From NCBI GenBank assembly GCA_035412805.1, contig DAONVO010000001.1, forward strand, positions 27,954 through 91,953: DNA of 64,000 nt, read 5' to 3'. Below, piece by piece: positions 1 to 8,316 of the stretch. The notes below the pieces were generated by a model. The model was not told the origin of the DNA. It saw only the letters and a list, made by a program, of their open reading frames with translations, and did no database searches. The translations under genes were made by a program, and so were the position numbers. The stretch is from DTU018 sp029550685 (GTDB lineage: Bacteria > Bacillota > Syntrophomonadia > Syntrophomonadales > Syntrophomonadaceae). Numbering within the stretch: position 1 is the stretch's first letter; each line of letters begins with the position of its first letter.

Positions 1-210
1 GAAATATTAGGATAGCTAATAGAATATGATGAAACCTTATGATAGCTGATATAGCATGAGGTTAGTTTTCCCTAAATCTCCTTTCTGTATGTTTTTTGTT
101 ATTTTGGGGAGAATACCGAGCGGAAATGGGGCAAGGCCCTAGCTAGTGAATGTGTTCTTATTCACATTATACATAATACCATAGAACATTACTTTTAGCT
201 TAGCTAATTT
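1..210. other. Non-coding stretch downstream of pgsA
   Basis: I find no convincing gene here. There is a short imperfect AT-rich duplication near the left edge (two copies of a gatagct-gata-like string around 11-45) and a weak hairpin with stem AATGTG/CACATT at about 149-168. The hairpin lies past the pgsA stop and could be part of a terminator, but it has no clean T-run. Confidence 0.3.
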
Positions 211-753
211 TTACTTACGGGTAGGTTCTTCAACCTTAAACCGGTAAAAATATTCTACGCCTGATATTACTGTGACAGCCACAGCTAGATACAACATCCA
301 TAAACCTAATGGAAAGGGCAACACCTGTTGAAAACTTTTCTCCAAAATAACCAGCAAGATAGCTGCAATTTGGATTACCGTCTTTAATTTTCCCATCCAG
401 CTGGCTGGTATAACTATACCTGCTTCGGCTTTGACGGCTCTCAAGCCGGTTACGGCAAATTCACGTCCCAAAATGACTATAGCTGTCCAGCCTGGAATTC
501 TATTTAATTCCACCAAGCTTATCAATGCTGCTGTTACCAGCAGTTTATCAGCCAGGGGATCCAGTATAACCCCCAGAGTGGTTACTTCTCGCCTTTTACG
601 AGCTAAATAACCATCTAAACTGTCAGTTAATGCGGCGAGGGAGAAAATTAGTGCGGCAATATAATCACCATAGGGTATGTGTACCAGCAGGATTACTACG
701 AATATGGGAATAAGTACTATCCGTGCGATAGTAAGACTATTGGGAAGGTTCAT
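211..753 (-). CDS. pgsA: CDP-diacylglycerol-glycerol-3-phosphate 3-phosphatidyltransferase
   Basis: This membrane enzyme makes phosphatidylglycerol phosphate, the first committed step to phosphatidylglycerol and cardiolipin. The full CDP-alcohol phosphatidyltransferase signature is visible: D44, D47, G48, A51, R52, G61, D65 and D69. Several hydrophobic helices span the 180 residues, which is the usual length. Its start overlaps the 3' end of rimO by 17 nt, so the two are probably translationally coupled. The rodZ-rimO-pgsA order is common in Firmicutes. Identity is close to certain from the motif and context. Confidence 0.95.
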   Translation of the reverse strand: MNLPNSLTIARIVLIPIFVVILLVHIPYGDYIAALIFSLAALTDSLDGYLARKRREVTTLGVILDPLADKLLVTAALISLVELNRIPGWTAIVILGREFAVTGLRAVKAEAGIVIPASWMGKLKTVIQIAAILLVILEKSFQQVLPFPLGLWMLYLAVAVTVISGVEYFYRFKVEEPTRK

Positions 754-2071
754 GATTGAATTCTCCGATCATATCATATTTACGCACAGCTACCATGCGG
801 GCTTGCACGAATTCTCCATTACGTATGGGCTTATGGCTTCTTACCATTGTAATACCGTCTACTTCAGGTGCTTGGAAATAACCTCTCCCCAGGTACAAGT
901 TGGCGGAGATACGTGAAGAAATTAGTATCTTTTCCTCTCTACCTATGCGAGTTTTGTTCTTTTTGCGGGTTATCCCCTGTTGAAGGGTGAGAACTCGGTC
1001 AAGCCGCGAATCTTTAACCTCGTCGGGCACCTGATCAGACATACGGGCAGCCGGAGTATTATCCTGGGGTGAATAAGCAAAAGCTCCCAACCAATCAAAT
1101 TCATATTCTTGTATAAAATCACACAAACGCTGGAATTGGTCCTCACTTTCCCCAGGAAAACCTACCATTACAGTAGTACGAAGCACCAGATCAGGAATCG
1201 CTTGTCTTAGCTCCCGGAGCAGTTGGCGCAAGTCTTCTTCACTGTGATGACGGTTCATTTTCTGCAGGATGTTATGATCCACATGCTGTATAGGCAGGTC
1301 CAGATAAGGCACAACATGATCACTGTCAGCGATAGCTTTAATCATAGCTGAATTCAAATGAGCCGGATGAACATACATGAGCCGGATCCAATAATCACCG
1401 TTAATACTATTCAAGCTATAGATGAGCTGGGTTAGATCAGCACCATTGCCAAGATCATATCCATAAGACGCAGGATCCTGTCCAATAATCACCAGTTCTT
1501 TAATACCCTTATGTATAAATTCTTCGGCTTCCTTCTTTATCTCCCCTAAGGAACGGGAGCGAAGATTACCGCGAATCAATGGTATAGCACAGTAACTGCA
1601 GAGATTATTACACCCTTCGGATATCTTTATATAGGCTAACCCAGCGGGAGTAGTCAAAACCCGGGGACCTTGTTCAATAAAAACATCCGTTGCTGGGCGG
1701 ACAACATTAACCCTTTGTCCTGAAGTAACTTTCTCAATCAGTTCATTTATTTCTAAAAAAGATGATACACCTATTACCCCATCCAATTCGGGAATTTCAT
1801 CAAGTAACTCTTGGGCATGAAGTTGGGACATGCATCCAGCAGCTATCAGATATTGCAGAATCCCTTTACTTTTAAGCTGCGCAGTTTCTAAAATCCTGTC
1901 AATAGCTTCTTCTTTAGCCGCGGATAAAAATCCACAGGTATTAATAACCACCAAATCAGCATATTCTAACCGGTCAGTTATGGAGTGACCCTGGCTTTTG
2001 ACCAAGCCCATCATAATTTCGGTATCAACACGATTCTTAGCGCATCCTAGACTAATAAAACCTATTTTCAC
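737..2071 (-). CDS. rimO: Ribosomal protein S12 methylthiotransferase RimO
   Basis: RimO is a radical-SAM enzyme that adds a methylthio group to an Asp of ribosomal protein S12. The N-terminal UPF0004 domain has three cluster cysteines (C10, C46, C80). The radical-SAM CxxxCxxC triad is C154, C158, C161, and a TRAM-like tail ends the protein. I chose the GTG at 2071 because the protein then begins MKIGFISLGCAKN, as is typical for RimO, with AGGTG about 9 nt upstream. An in-frame GTG at 2083 would add four residues. About 444 aa, full length. It overlaps pgsA by 17 nt and sits just after the RodZ-like gene. Confidence 0.93.
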   Translation of the reverse strand: MKIGFISLGCAKNRVDTEIMMGLVKSQGHSITDRLEYADLVVINTCGFLSAAKEEAIDRILETAQLKSKGILQYLIAAGCMSQLHAQELLDEIPELDGVIGVSSFLEINELIEKVTSGQRVNVVRPATDVFIEQGPRVLTTPAGLAYIKISEGCNNLCSYCAIPLIRGNLRSRSLGEIKKEAEEFIHKGIKELVIIGQDPASYGYDLGNGADLTQLIYSLNSINGDYWIRLMYVHPAHLNSAMIKAIADSDHVVPYLDLPIQHVDHNILQKMNRHHSEEDLRQLLRELRQAIPDLVLRTTVMVGFPGESEDQFQRLCDFIQEYEFDWLGAFAYSPQDNTPAARMSDQVPDEVKDSRLDRVLTLQQGITRKKNKTRIGREEKILISSRISANLYLGRGYFQAPEVDGITMVRSHKPIRNGEFVQARMVAVRKYDMIGEFNHEPSQ

Positions 2072-2094
2072 CTGCGGTATCACCTATTCTATTG

Positions 2095-2823
2095 TTATTC
2101 AGCAGTAAATTCCCGCTCCTTCACTTCTCCCGTTGCACCGAGAGGTTCCTGCTTTTCCCCATTAAATGTTATATCAAGTCCTCCCGCATTGCCAGCTTTT
2201 ATATATATTGATTCCTTACCTTCAAATACTCTTTCTTCACCAGCCGGCAAGGTCCCGGTAAATTGAGTTTCTCCATCAACCATTACCAAAAGCCAACAGG
2301 GTTGAGTGGTTTTCAGTTCCAATAGTGCTACCGGTGTGGCACTGGGTGGTGGTGCTTCCTTTTGTTCTTCATTAGGAGCAGGGGTTTGTTCCACCGGTTG
2401 TTGTATTCCCGGGAGCTGGGGCTGATCTTCTTGTGCACCCCGATCCGCTAGATACCCCACTATATAGTTTCCAATCCAAATAGCTATAACTAAAAAGATG
2501 ATTCCGGCTATAATGTTACCCCAGGGAAGAACTACTTTATTTATCGGTTCCAATGGTTCAGTCACCTGGGTTATTTGTTCCTCTTCCTGCTCGGAATAAG
2601 CTTCTAGTTTAAATCGATAAGCAAACTCGGCTTCGTCTAAGCCAAGAAATTTTGAATATCGTTTTACGAATCCCGTGGCATAAACCTGAGGAGGCAAAAC
2701 ATGATACTTCTCTTCTTCCAAAGCCTGTAGGTAATACTTGCGAATTTTGGTTTCCTCTTCAATTTCGTCCAAGGAGAAGCCCTGTCGTAATCTTTCTTCC
2801 TGAAGTCGCTGGCCTACTCCCAC
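2095..2823 (-). CDS. RodZ-like helix-turn-helix membrane protein
   Basis: A cytoplasmic HTH_25-type domain occupies roughly residues 1-70. A charged linker, one transmembrane segment (about 102-124), a Pro/Gln/Glu-rich linker and a C-terminal beta-rich DUF4115-like domain follow. This is the RodZ/YmfM architecture, a partner of MreB in cell-shape control and lateral wall synthesis. In Bacillus the equivalent gene also lies upstream of pgsA. The GTG at 2832 shares bases with the AAGGGG ribosome-binding site, so translation more likely begins at GTG 2823 or TTG 2826. About 242 aa. Confidence 0.8.
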   Translation of the reverse strand: MGVGQRLQEERLRQGFSLDEIEEETKIRKYYLQALEEEKYHVLPPQVYATGFVKRYSKFLGLDEAEFAYRFKLEAYSEQEEEQITQVTEPLEPINKVVLPWGNIIAGIIFLVIAIWIGNYIVGYLADRGAQEDQPQLPGIQQPVEQTPAPNEEQKEAPPPSATPVALLELKTTQPCWLLVMVDGETQFTGTLPAGEERVFEGKESIYIKAGNAGGLDITFNGEKQEPLGATGEVKEREFTAE

Positions 2824-2868
2824 CAAAATCACCCCTTACTTATTTCCGGTATTTTATTTAATAACGTT

Positions 2869-3831
2869 TCACTCATTGGAGGAAGAAGCTGCCCCTACAC
2901 CTATACGCACAGCTTGTCGCACTGGATAATGGTTGGATAAACCATAAACCAGGCCAGCCAGAAGCCGGGGTATTCCAGGTTTGCATGCAAAGGCTTGTCC
3001 TGGTAACAGGGGGAAATCATGTATTTCCCCGTTATTAATATAGATCAGGCGATTAAGGCCGTCAGTCACAACCAACAACTGCTGATCGTTTTTCATAAAA
3101 TTCAATCCTCCGGTGATGCACTGGTCCAACAGTATTGAATCACTGATACCCAAAGCTATTACCGAACAATGTCCGGTAAGATCAAAAATATCTTGCTCTT
3201 TCTCTGGATGTCCGTAAGTGCACAGCCTAGGTACCTGATCCTCATCCTTTTGATTGATAAACTGGTAAATCATTGATTGGTAGCAGGGATCCACCACCAG
3301 ATATTCGCAATTAAAAACAGCCCAAGCCTGTGATGCAAAGGCTTTTTGAACTTCTTCAGACGACAAACCTTCCTCATATCTTAAGTGCTTATCAGCATAG
3401 ATCCGCCTGCAGGTACGCCTATTGGACAGCCGGATAATATTACTGGTATCAACATCCATCTGCTGCATCCGCATTAATATTTGGCTTCCCAAATCATCAT
3501 TTCCTAGAACCGTCATCACCTTAGGTTCTATCCCCAGTTCCACGAATATTTGGGCTAATTCGATAGCCGTACCGTTCTGGTAAATATCGATTCTATGCTG
3601 GGATGTATCAACTTCAATACTCAAATAAGTACTACCCATAATTACTACATTGGCTTGTTCACTAAAAACATATCCCTTGCCCAGAATAGCGCCCTTTTTC
3701 ATAAGATTGGAAATATGTACGGCAGCAGATGATCGGGATATCCCTAATCGATGAGCAAGATCCTCCTGGCTGATTAAAGGTTCTTTTCTCAGCAACTCGA
3801 AAATCTCTCGCTCTCTGGAGGTTAAGCGCAA
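2869..3831 (-). CDS. Winged-helix regulator fused to a degenerate PfkB-like kinase domain
   Basis: Residues 1-55 form a MarR/AsnC-like winged helix (SREREIFELL at the start, then a recognition helix with RSSAAVHIS). From about residue 60 the chain resembles the PfkB/ribokinase sugar-kinase fold. The kinase signature that should carry the catalytic Asp (GAGD type) reads ACKPG at 282-286, so phosphotransfer is unlikely. I infer a ligand-sensing regulator. It starts with TTG at 3831 after a strong GGGGGAGGAG site. It lies between spoIIIE/ftsK and the rodZ-like gene. The target and ligand are unknown. Confidence 0.72.
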   Translation of the reverse strand: MRLTSREREIFELLRKEPLISQEDLAHRLGISRSSAAVHISNLMKKGAILGKGYVFSEQANVVIMGSTYLSIEVDTSQHRIDIYQNGTAIELAQIFVELGIEPKVMTVLGNDDLGSQILMRMQQMDVDTSNIIRLSNRRTCRRIYADKHLRYEEGLSSEEVQKAFASQAWAVFNCEYLVVDPCYQSMIYQFINQKDEDQVPRLCTYGHPEKEQDIFDLTGHCSVIALGISDSILLDQCITGGLNFMKNDQQLLVVTDGLNRLIYINNGEIHDFPLLPGQAFACKPGIPRLLAGLVYGLSNHYPVRQAVRIGVGAASSSNE

Positions 3832-3858
3832 GGTTTTACTCCTCCCCCATACAAATTC

Positions 3859-6096
3859 CTAAATTGATTTACGGTTCGCATATAGTTTTTCCAGTTGCTC
3901 ACTGTCTATAAGAATTTCTCGCTTTTTGTTGGCGTCCAGGGAGGATACTATCCCCCGATCTTCCATTAAGTCCACCAAGCGGGCGGCACGGGCATATCCA
4001 ATACGTAGTCTGCGCTGCAACAACGACACGGAAGCCTTTTGGCTATCCACAAACACCGCAACTGCGTCCCAAAATAAGTCATCATCGTACTCTAAATCAG
4101 CTTGCTCCAGCGAGAATTCCAGTTCGTTGATTTGATTTTCATCCTCAGCTTCATAGGCCTGCTGCTTGATAAACTCCACCGTCTTTTCTATATCCTGATC
4201 GGATACGTAAGCACCTTGTACTCTATAAGGTTTTACTGCACCAACCGGGAAAAAGAGCATATCTCCTTTTCCCAGCAGTTTTTCTGCCCCGCCCATGTCC
4301 AGTATGGTACGAGAGTCAGCCTGTGAGGAAACAGCAAAAGCAATCCGGGACGGTATATTAGCTTTGATTACTCCGGTAACTACATCAACCGAAGGTCGTT
4401 GGGTAGCAACAATTAAATGCATCCCAGCAGCTCTTGCCATTTGGGCCAGGCGACAAATTGAATCCTCAACTTCCACAGGAGCTACCATCATTAAATCGGC
4501 TAGTTCATCTATGATGATTACAATAAACGGGATTTTCTCGTCGGCTACTTGGTTATAGCGGCTGATATCCCGTACTCCCTTTTCAGCAAACATACGATAG
4601 CGTTTCTCCATCTCAGTAACCATCCATCGTAAAACCACAGCGGCCTTTTTCGGATCAGTTACCACCGGACACATTAAATGAGGAATACCATTATAAACGG
4701 TTAGCTCTACCATTTTGGGGTCAATGAAAACCAATTTAAGTTCGTCGGGCATAGCGTTGTATAACAGACTCATGATAATACAGTTGAGGCACACACTTTT
4801 GCCAGAACCGGTGGAACCAGCAATCAATAAATGGGGCATATCCGTTAATTTAGCCACTACTGCCGATCCGGAAATATCTTCTCCCAAGGCAAAAGCCAAC
4901 GGAGTATTCAAACGGCGAAACGCCGGTGAAGACAGCAAGCTGCGCAATCCTACACTGAGAATTTTGCTGTTGGGAACTTCTATGCCCACCGCTGATTTCC
5001 CGGGAATAGGTGCTTCTATGCGAATCCCTGGAGCAGCCAGGTTTAACTGTAAATCATCGGTAAGACTGATTATTCTGCTGACCTTTACTCCCGGAGCAGG
5101 TGTTAATTCGTATCTAGTTACCGCTGGCCCACAGCTTACCTGATTAACCTTGACTCCGATGCCGAAATTGGCAAAAGTCTCTTCTAAAATGGATATACTT
5201 TCTTTTATATTCTTTTTATCAATGCTGCGCTCTGAACTATCCTCACTGAGCAGCTCCAGAGACGGTTTTTGATAATGATGGTTGTCACCCTTTTTCAACG
5301 AGGCTGCTGGTGTGAATTTGGGAGAAACAGCTGGAAACTCGGGCTCCACTTCAGGAGTTGGGTTAACCTCCATCTCTATATAATTAAGATCAGCTTTTTC
5401 AGTTACAGTAGCTTCCATACCGTGATCAATGATTATAGGCTCTGTTTTTCTTGAAACAGGGGCTGGCCTACTGTCCTCTTCGACTTCATAAAAAAGGACG
5501 TGGTTTAGCCATTTCCCAACTTTACCTAACCATTTAATCAATAATGCACTTATTTCTGCCCAGGGCCGATTAATAATCAAAAGCAGAGAGATGCACAAAC
5601 CTAGAGTTAAAAAAACCACCGCCCCGACTTGTCCCACTAATTGGAGAAACAAGTAGGCTATTCCTCCGCCCAGCACTCCCCCTCCTAAACCTTTTTGTCC
5701 TGCTGTCCAAGGAGTGAGACCTATAGGTATGTCGTATAACCCATAGTAAATCAGCACGCAGATAAACAGAAGAGAAAATCCCCACATCCTTATGGACCAA
5801 GTCTGTTTATAGACCCCTAGATGGATGGACCAGGCCAGCAGAAGAAATGAGAATATTATAGCTCCTTCCCCAAAAGCAAGTTCCAATCCGTAAGCCACTC
5901 GTGAGCCTATCCAGCCAACTACCTTGATGTCTTCGGGAATGCCCTGGGCACGGCTAATACATATATAAATAAACAGTGCCATTACAAAAGCCACTAATGA
6001 TAGAATTTCATTGCGTATTGGATTTGGCTGGGGTACCTCTTTCTTACGTATACGCGCTGATTTTGATTTTACTGTCTTTTTCTTTATGGTTGGCAT
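3859..6096 (-). CDS. spoIIIE: DNA translocase of the FtsK/SpoIIIE family
   Basis: This septal motor pumps chromosome DNA through the division or sporulation septum. Four transmembrane segments lie at about 31-50, 68-92, 103-122 and 150-176. An acidic, Pro-rich linker runs to about 290. The RecA-like motor carries Walker A GSTGSGKS (427-434) and a Walker B near VIIIDELADLMM (about 530). A C-terminal winged-helix gamma domain ends the protein. At 745 aa it is close to SpoIIIE. Its place beside ylzJ and tepA matches Bacillus spoIIIE, and dpaAB in the same window supports a sporulation role. Use in ordinary division is also possible. Confidence 0.93.
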   Translation of the reverse strand: MPTIKKKTVKSKSARIRKKEVPQPNPIRNEILSLVAFVMALFIYICISRAQGIPEDIKVVGWIGSRVAYGLELAFGEGAIIFSFLLLAWSIHLGVYKQTWSIRMWGFSLLFICVLIYYGLYDIPIGLTPWTAGQKGLGGGVLGGGIAYLFLQLVGQVGAVVFLTLGLCISLLLIINRPWAEISALLIKWLGKVGKWLNHVLFYEVEEDSRPAPVSRKTEPIIIDHGMEATVTEKADLNYIEMEVNPTPEVEPEFPAVSPKFTPAASLKKGDNHHYQKPSLELLSEDSSERSIDKKNIKESISILEETFANFGIGVKVNQVSCGPAVTRYELTPAPGVKVSRIISLTDDLQLNLAAPGIRIEAPIPGKSAVGIEVPNSKILSVGLRSLLSSPAFRRLNTPLAFALGEDISGSAVVAKLTDMPHLLIAGSTGSGKSVCLNCIIMSLLYNAMPDELKLVFIDPKMVELTVYNGIPHLMCPVVTDPKKAAVVLRWMVTEMEKRYRMFAEKGVRDISRYNQVADEKIPFIVIIIDELADLMMVAPVEVEDSICRLAQMARAAGMHLIVATQRPSVDVVTGVIKANIPSRIAFAVSSQADSRTILDMGGAEKLLGKGDMLFFPVGAVKPYRVQGAYVSDQDIEKTVEFIKQQAYEAEDENQINELEFSLEQADLEYDDDLFWDAVAVFVDSQKASVSLLQRRLRIGYARAARLVDLMEDRGIVSSLDANKKREILIDSEQLEKLYANRKSI

Positions 6097-6678
6097 ATAT
6101 TTCTCCTGAGTGCTACTTCACATAATTCCTATCGAAATGACAGCAAAATGGTTGGGCAATTTTCAATGATATTGTAGGTAAATTTCTCCAGGTGCAAAGG
6201 AATTCCTTCTGGTTCCAAAAAATACTACCAAAGCGTTAAAACTCAAAGCAAAAGGCCATATCGCAGCGAAAGCAGCCAGAGCCAAATATTAATTATATGA
6301 ATACAGAAAGGTTCTCTTTTTCTTACCACCTTGTAAATCATTCGAACAGATAAGTAAGCAACCGCGGTTGCTGCTAAATGTCCTCCTGCTTAAGGTATGA
6401 CATTGATATTGCTCAGGTTAGTATTTAAGTCCTATATTCCAAACACTGATTAGCCTGCAATGACAATTAAAAGAATAGTGCGCCGCAAATAAGTCGCTTA
6501 CTGGAAAGACCGGCGCAGAATAGAAAAATGCCTTCCTGAACGCAATAAAAACCGCCACCATTGTCCCCTACTAGAATCTCCAAGATAAGCAGGGGCTTAT
6601 TGATGGCGAACAGGTGCTGGAATTAGAGCTTGTTAAATTATAGCACAGCACCAGGACAACATACCAGAAAGGTAAATA
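6097..6678. other. 582-nt intergenic region with a 16-bp palindrome
   Basis: No gene is supported on either strand. The spoIIIE ribosome-binding site (AGGAG) lies near its left edge. A perfect 16-bp palindrome, AGCAACCGCGGTTGCT, sits at 6357-6372. A CCCCTA...AGCAGGGG inverted pair lies near 6567-6597. The region may hold decayed sequence plus a promoter for spoIIIE. Confidence 0.4.
6357..6372. promoter_or_regulatory. Perfect 16-bp palindrome, possible operator
   Basis: AGCAACCGCGGTTGCT is its own reverse complement and stands in a gene-free stretch about 260 nt upstream of spoIIIE/ftsK. Dyad symmetry of this length suits a dimeric regulator. No regulator can be named from sequence alone. Confidence 0.3.
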
Positions 6679-6900
6679 TTATTCGAAATCAGCTACCAGA
6701 TCTATTATATTGCCGGGCTGGAATTTGCTGTTGATGTAGTCCATGGGATCAGTGCTTCTTACCTGTATTACCCGCACCTGATTCTGCCCGCAGTTTTCTA
6801 CAACCAGTTCACCTCCGGAACGCAGCTTCAGGGAAAAAGACTCTGTAGGCTTTTTATCCTCCAAAGGAAACTCAAAGGGTTCGGGAATATATAATATCAC
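6679..6900 (-). CDS. ylzJ: YlzJ-like small protein
   Basis: A 73-aa protein of the YlzJ-like family, function unknown. It is recognised mainly by size and position: in Bacillus ylzJ lies between tepA and spoIIIE, exactly as here. It begins with GTG at 6900, which overlaps the tepA stop in a GTGA quartet, so the pair is translationally coupled. The N-terminus (MILYIPEPFEFPL) fits the family; no catalytic motif or membrane segment is visible. Confidence 0.75.
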   Translation of the reverse strand: MILYIPEPFEFPLEDKKPTESFSLKLRSGGELVVENCGQNQVRVIQVRSTDPMDYINSKFQPGNIIDLVADFE

Positions 6901-7589
6901 TGTATCATCCCCTCGTTTTTTTTCAACTCCTCCAGTTTTCTAAGGGCTTCAGTGACTCCCCCCACCTGATCTATTATTCCGTAATCCACCGCATCTTTCC
7001 CTACTAATACAGTTCCGATATCCCGGGCCAAATCCCCGGTTCTGAACATAAGTTCCCGGAACTTCTCTTCGCTGATTCTGGAATGTTCCACGACAAACCG
7101 CACCACCCGGTCCTGCATTTTATCAAGGTATTCATAGGTTTGGGGAACACCGATTACTAGGCCAGTTAACCGTATTGGGTGTATCGTCATAGTAGCAGAT
7201 GGGGCAATCAGCGAGTAGTCTGCCGCTACGGCAATAGATACCCCAATGGAGTGACCTCCACCTAGTACAATAGATACGGTAGGCTTGGTCATGCTGGCAA
7301 TCGCTTCCGCCATGGCCAATCCCGCTTCCACATCACCGCCTACGGTATTTAACAGGATCAGCAGTCCTTTAATATTAGGGTTTTCTTCCACGGCAATTAA
7401 CTGGGGAATAACATGTTCATATTTGGTGGTTTTATTCTGGGGAGGAAGAACCATATGTCCCTCTACCTGTCCGGTAATAGTTAAACAGTGAATATCACTT
7501 TTATAAGCAGGGATTTCTAATTGGCCCAGTTCCTTAATGTTGTCTAGCTTTTGTTCCTGGTTGGCTTCCGGTTGATGATTTTCTGTCAA
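6897..7589 (-). CDS. tepA: TepA-type ClpP-class serine protease
   Basis: A ClpP-fold protease of the translocation-enhancing TepA family. The nucleophile is Ser114 in GGGHSIGVS and the probable catalytic His is H137 in TIHPI. At 230 aa it is a little longer than ClpP because of a charged N-terminal arm. There is no signal peptide, so it acts in the cytoplasm. TepA has been linked to protein export and, in sporulating Bacillus, to degradation of small acid-soluble spore proteins. It uses a TTG start at 7589 and overlaps ylzJ by 4 nt. Confidence 0.88.
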   Translation of the reverse strand: MTENHQPEANQEQKLDNIKELGQLEIPAYKSDIHCLTITGQVEGHMVLPPQNKTTKYEHVIPQLIAVEENPNIKGLLILLNTVGGDVEAGLAMAEAIASMTKPTVSIVLGGGHSIGVSIAVAADYSLIAPSATMTIHPIRLTGLVIGVPQTYEYLDKMQDRVVRFVVEHSRISEEKFRELMFRTGDLARDIGTVLVGKDAVDYGIIDQVGGVTEALRKLEELKKNEGMIQ

Positions 7590-7637
7590 AGTTACTTCTC
7601 CCTTCCTCTTTATTCATTATTAAAATTAGGTTAACCT

Positions 7638-7674
7638 CAGGAATGATAATTAATACAGAATAAAAAGGTCGGCT
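7638..7674 (+). repeat. Direct repeat, copy 1
   Basis: The core taatacagaataa with its flanks matches 8081-8117 at about 30 of 37 positions by eye. Similarity stops sharply after the shared ggct. Confidence 0.55.
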
Positions 7675-7721
7675 GTCACTGTCTATCTCTGTGAAAATGT
7701 ATTCTGCTCATATCTCACACA

Positions 7722-7850
7722 TCCTTCGGACACTCCCAATGTACCTTTACGGGTACAATTTATGTTGGTCGTTCCGGCACTCCCCCCTTCGGGGACTCCC
7801 GATGTACCCTAACGGGTACTATAAGGTTGCCGGTGCTCCTTTCGGTCGCT
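7722..7850. repeat. Tandem pair of ~60-nt hairpin-forming units
   Basis: Unit 1 (7722-7782) and unit 2 (7787-7850) share a ccttcgg start, an actccc-atgtacc core and a gttg/ccgg tail. Each contains a dyad: GTACC-TTTAC-GGGTAC in unit 1 and the perfect GTACCC-TAAC-GGGTAC (7804-7819) in unit 2. A third degenerate start (ctttcggtcgc) follows. This resembles a small palindromic repeat element, not a terminator, because no T-run follows. Confidence 0.5.
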
Positions 7851-8080
7851 GTTAAGGTTGAGAGTCCTGTCAGGGGCGTGGCAATCTGGCAATCTCTATG
7901 CCGTTTGCCCAATCGTATTAAGCAGTGTATAAAACTTTAATACAATCATAGAACACGGGTAATTAACAAAACCGTTAACAAAAATACAATTTTTGTTTTT
8001 TTGATCACTCCACAGACTTTAAGAACAGATCCACCACTATTACATCTATACACTAAGATAGTATAAAACCGGGCTATCAG

Positions 8081-8117
8081 CAGGGTTGATAAATAATACA
8101 GAATAATAGGGCTGGCT
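8081..8117 (+). repeat. Direct repeat, copy 2
   Basis: Partner of the repeat at 7638-7674, in the same orientation, with about 80% identity by eye. The two copies bracket the tandem hairpin units. Confidence 0.55.
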
Positions 8118-8316
8118 TATATGAGAAAGCCACCTTAGTCAAATATTTGTCAACCTTCTAATTTTACGCTTTCACAACTTATACTAGCGGAGCCAGATAG
8201 CCTTGTGGGTCTAGGCTTCATATCTGCCCACATCTATTTCAAAATCATCAAATAATGTTTACTATTAATGTTTACTATAGGTTATTGCTACTTCTTGCCT
8301 CATGTTTTGAATAACC

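Larger units (their letters stand above)
7590..8316. other. 727-nt gene-free region carrying direct and tandem repeats
   Basis: No open frame of quality is seen. The region holds two about 37-nt direct repeats (7638-7674 and 8081-8117) and, between them, a tandem pair of about 60-nt hairpin units (7722-7850). It separates tepA from the two-component system that interrupts the conserved dapA-rnj-tepA order, and looks like mobile-element debris. Confidence 0.45.

Noticed and set aside
7722..7850. CRISPR array
   Set aside because: There are only two imperfect units, with no uniform spacers and no cas genes.
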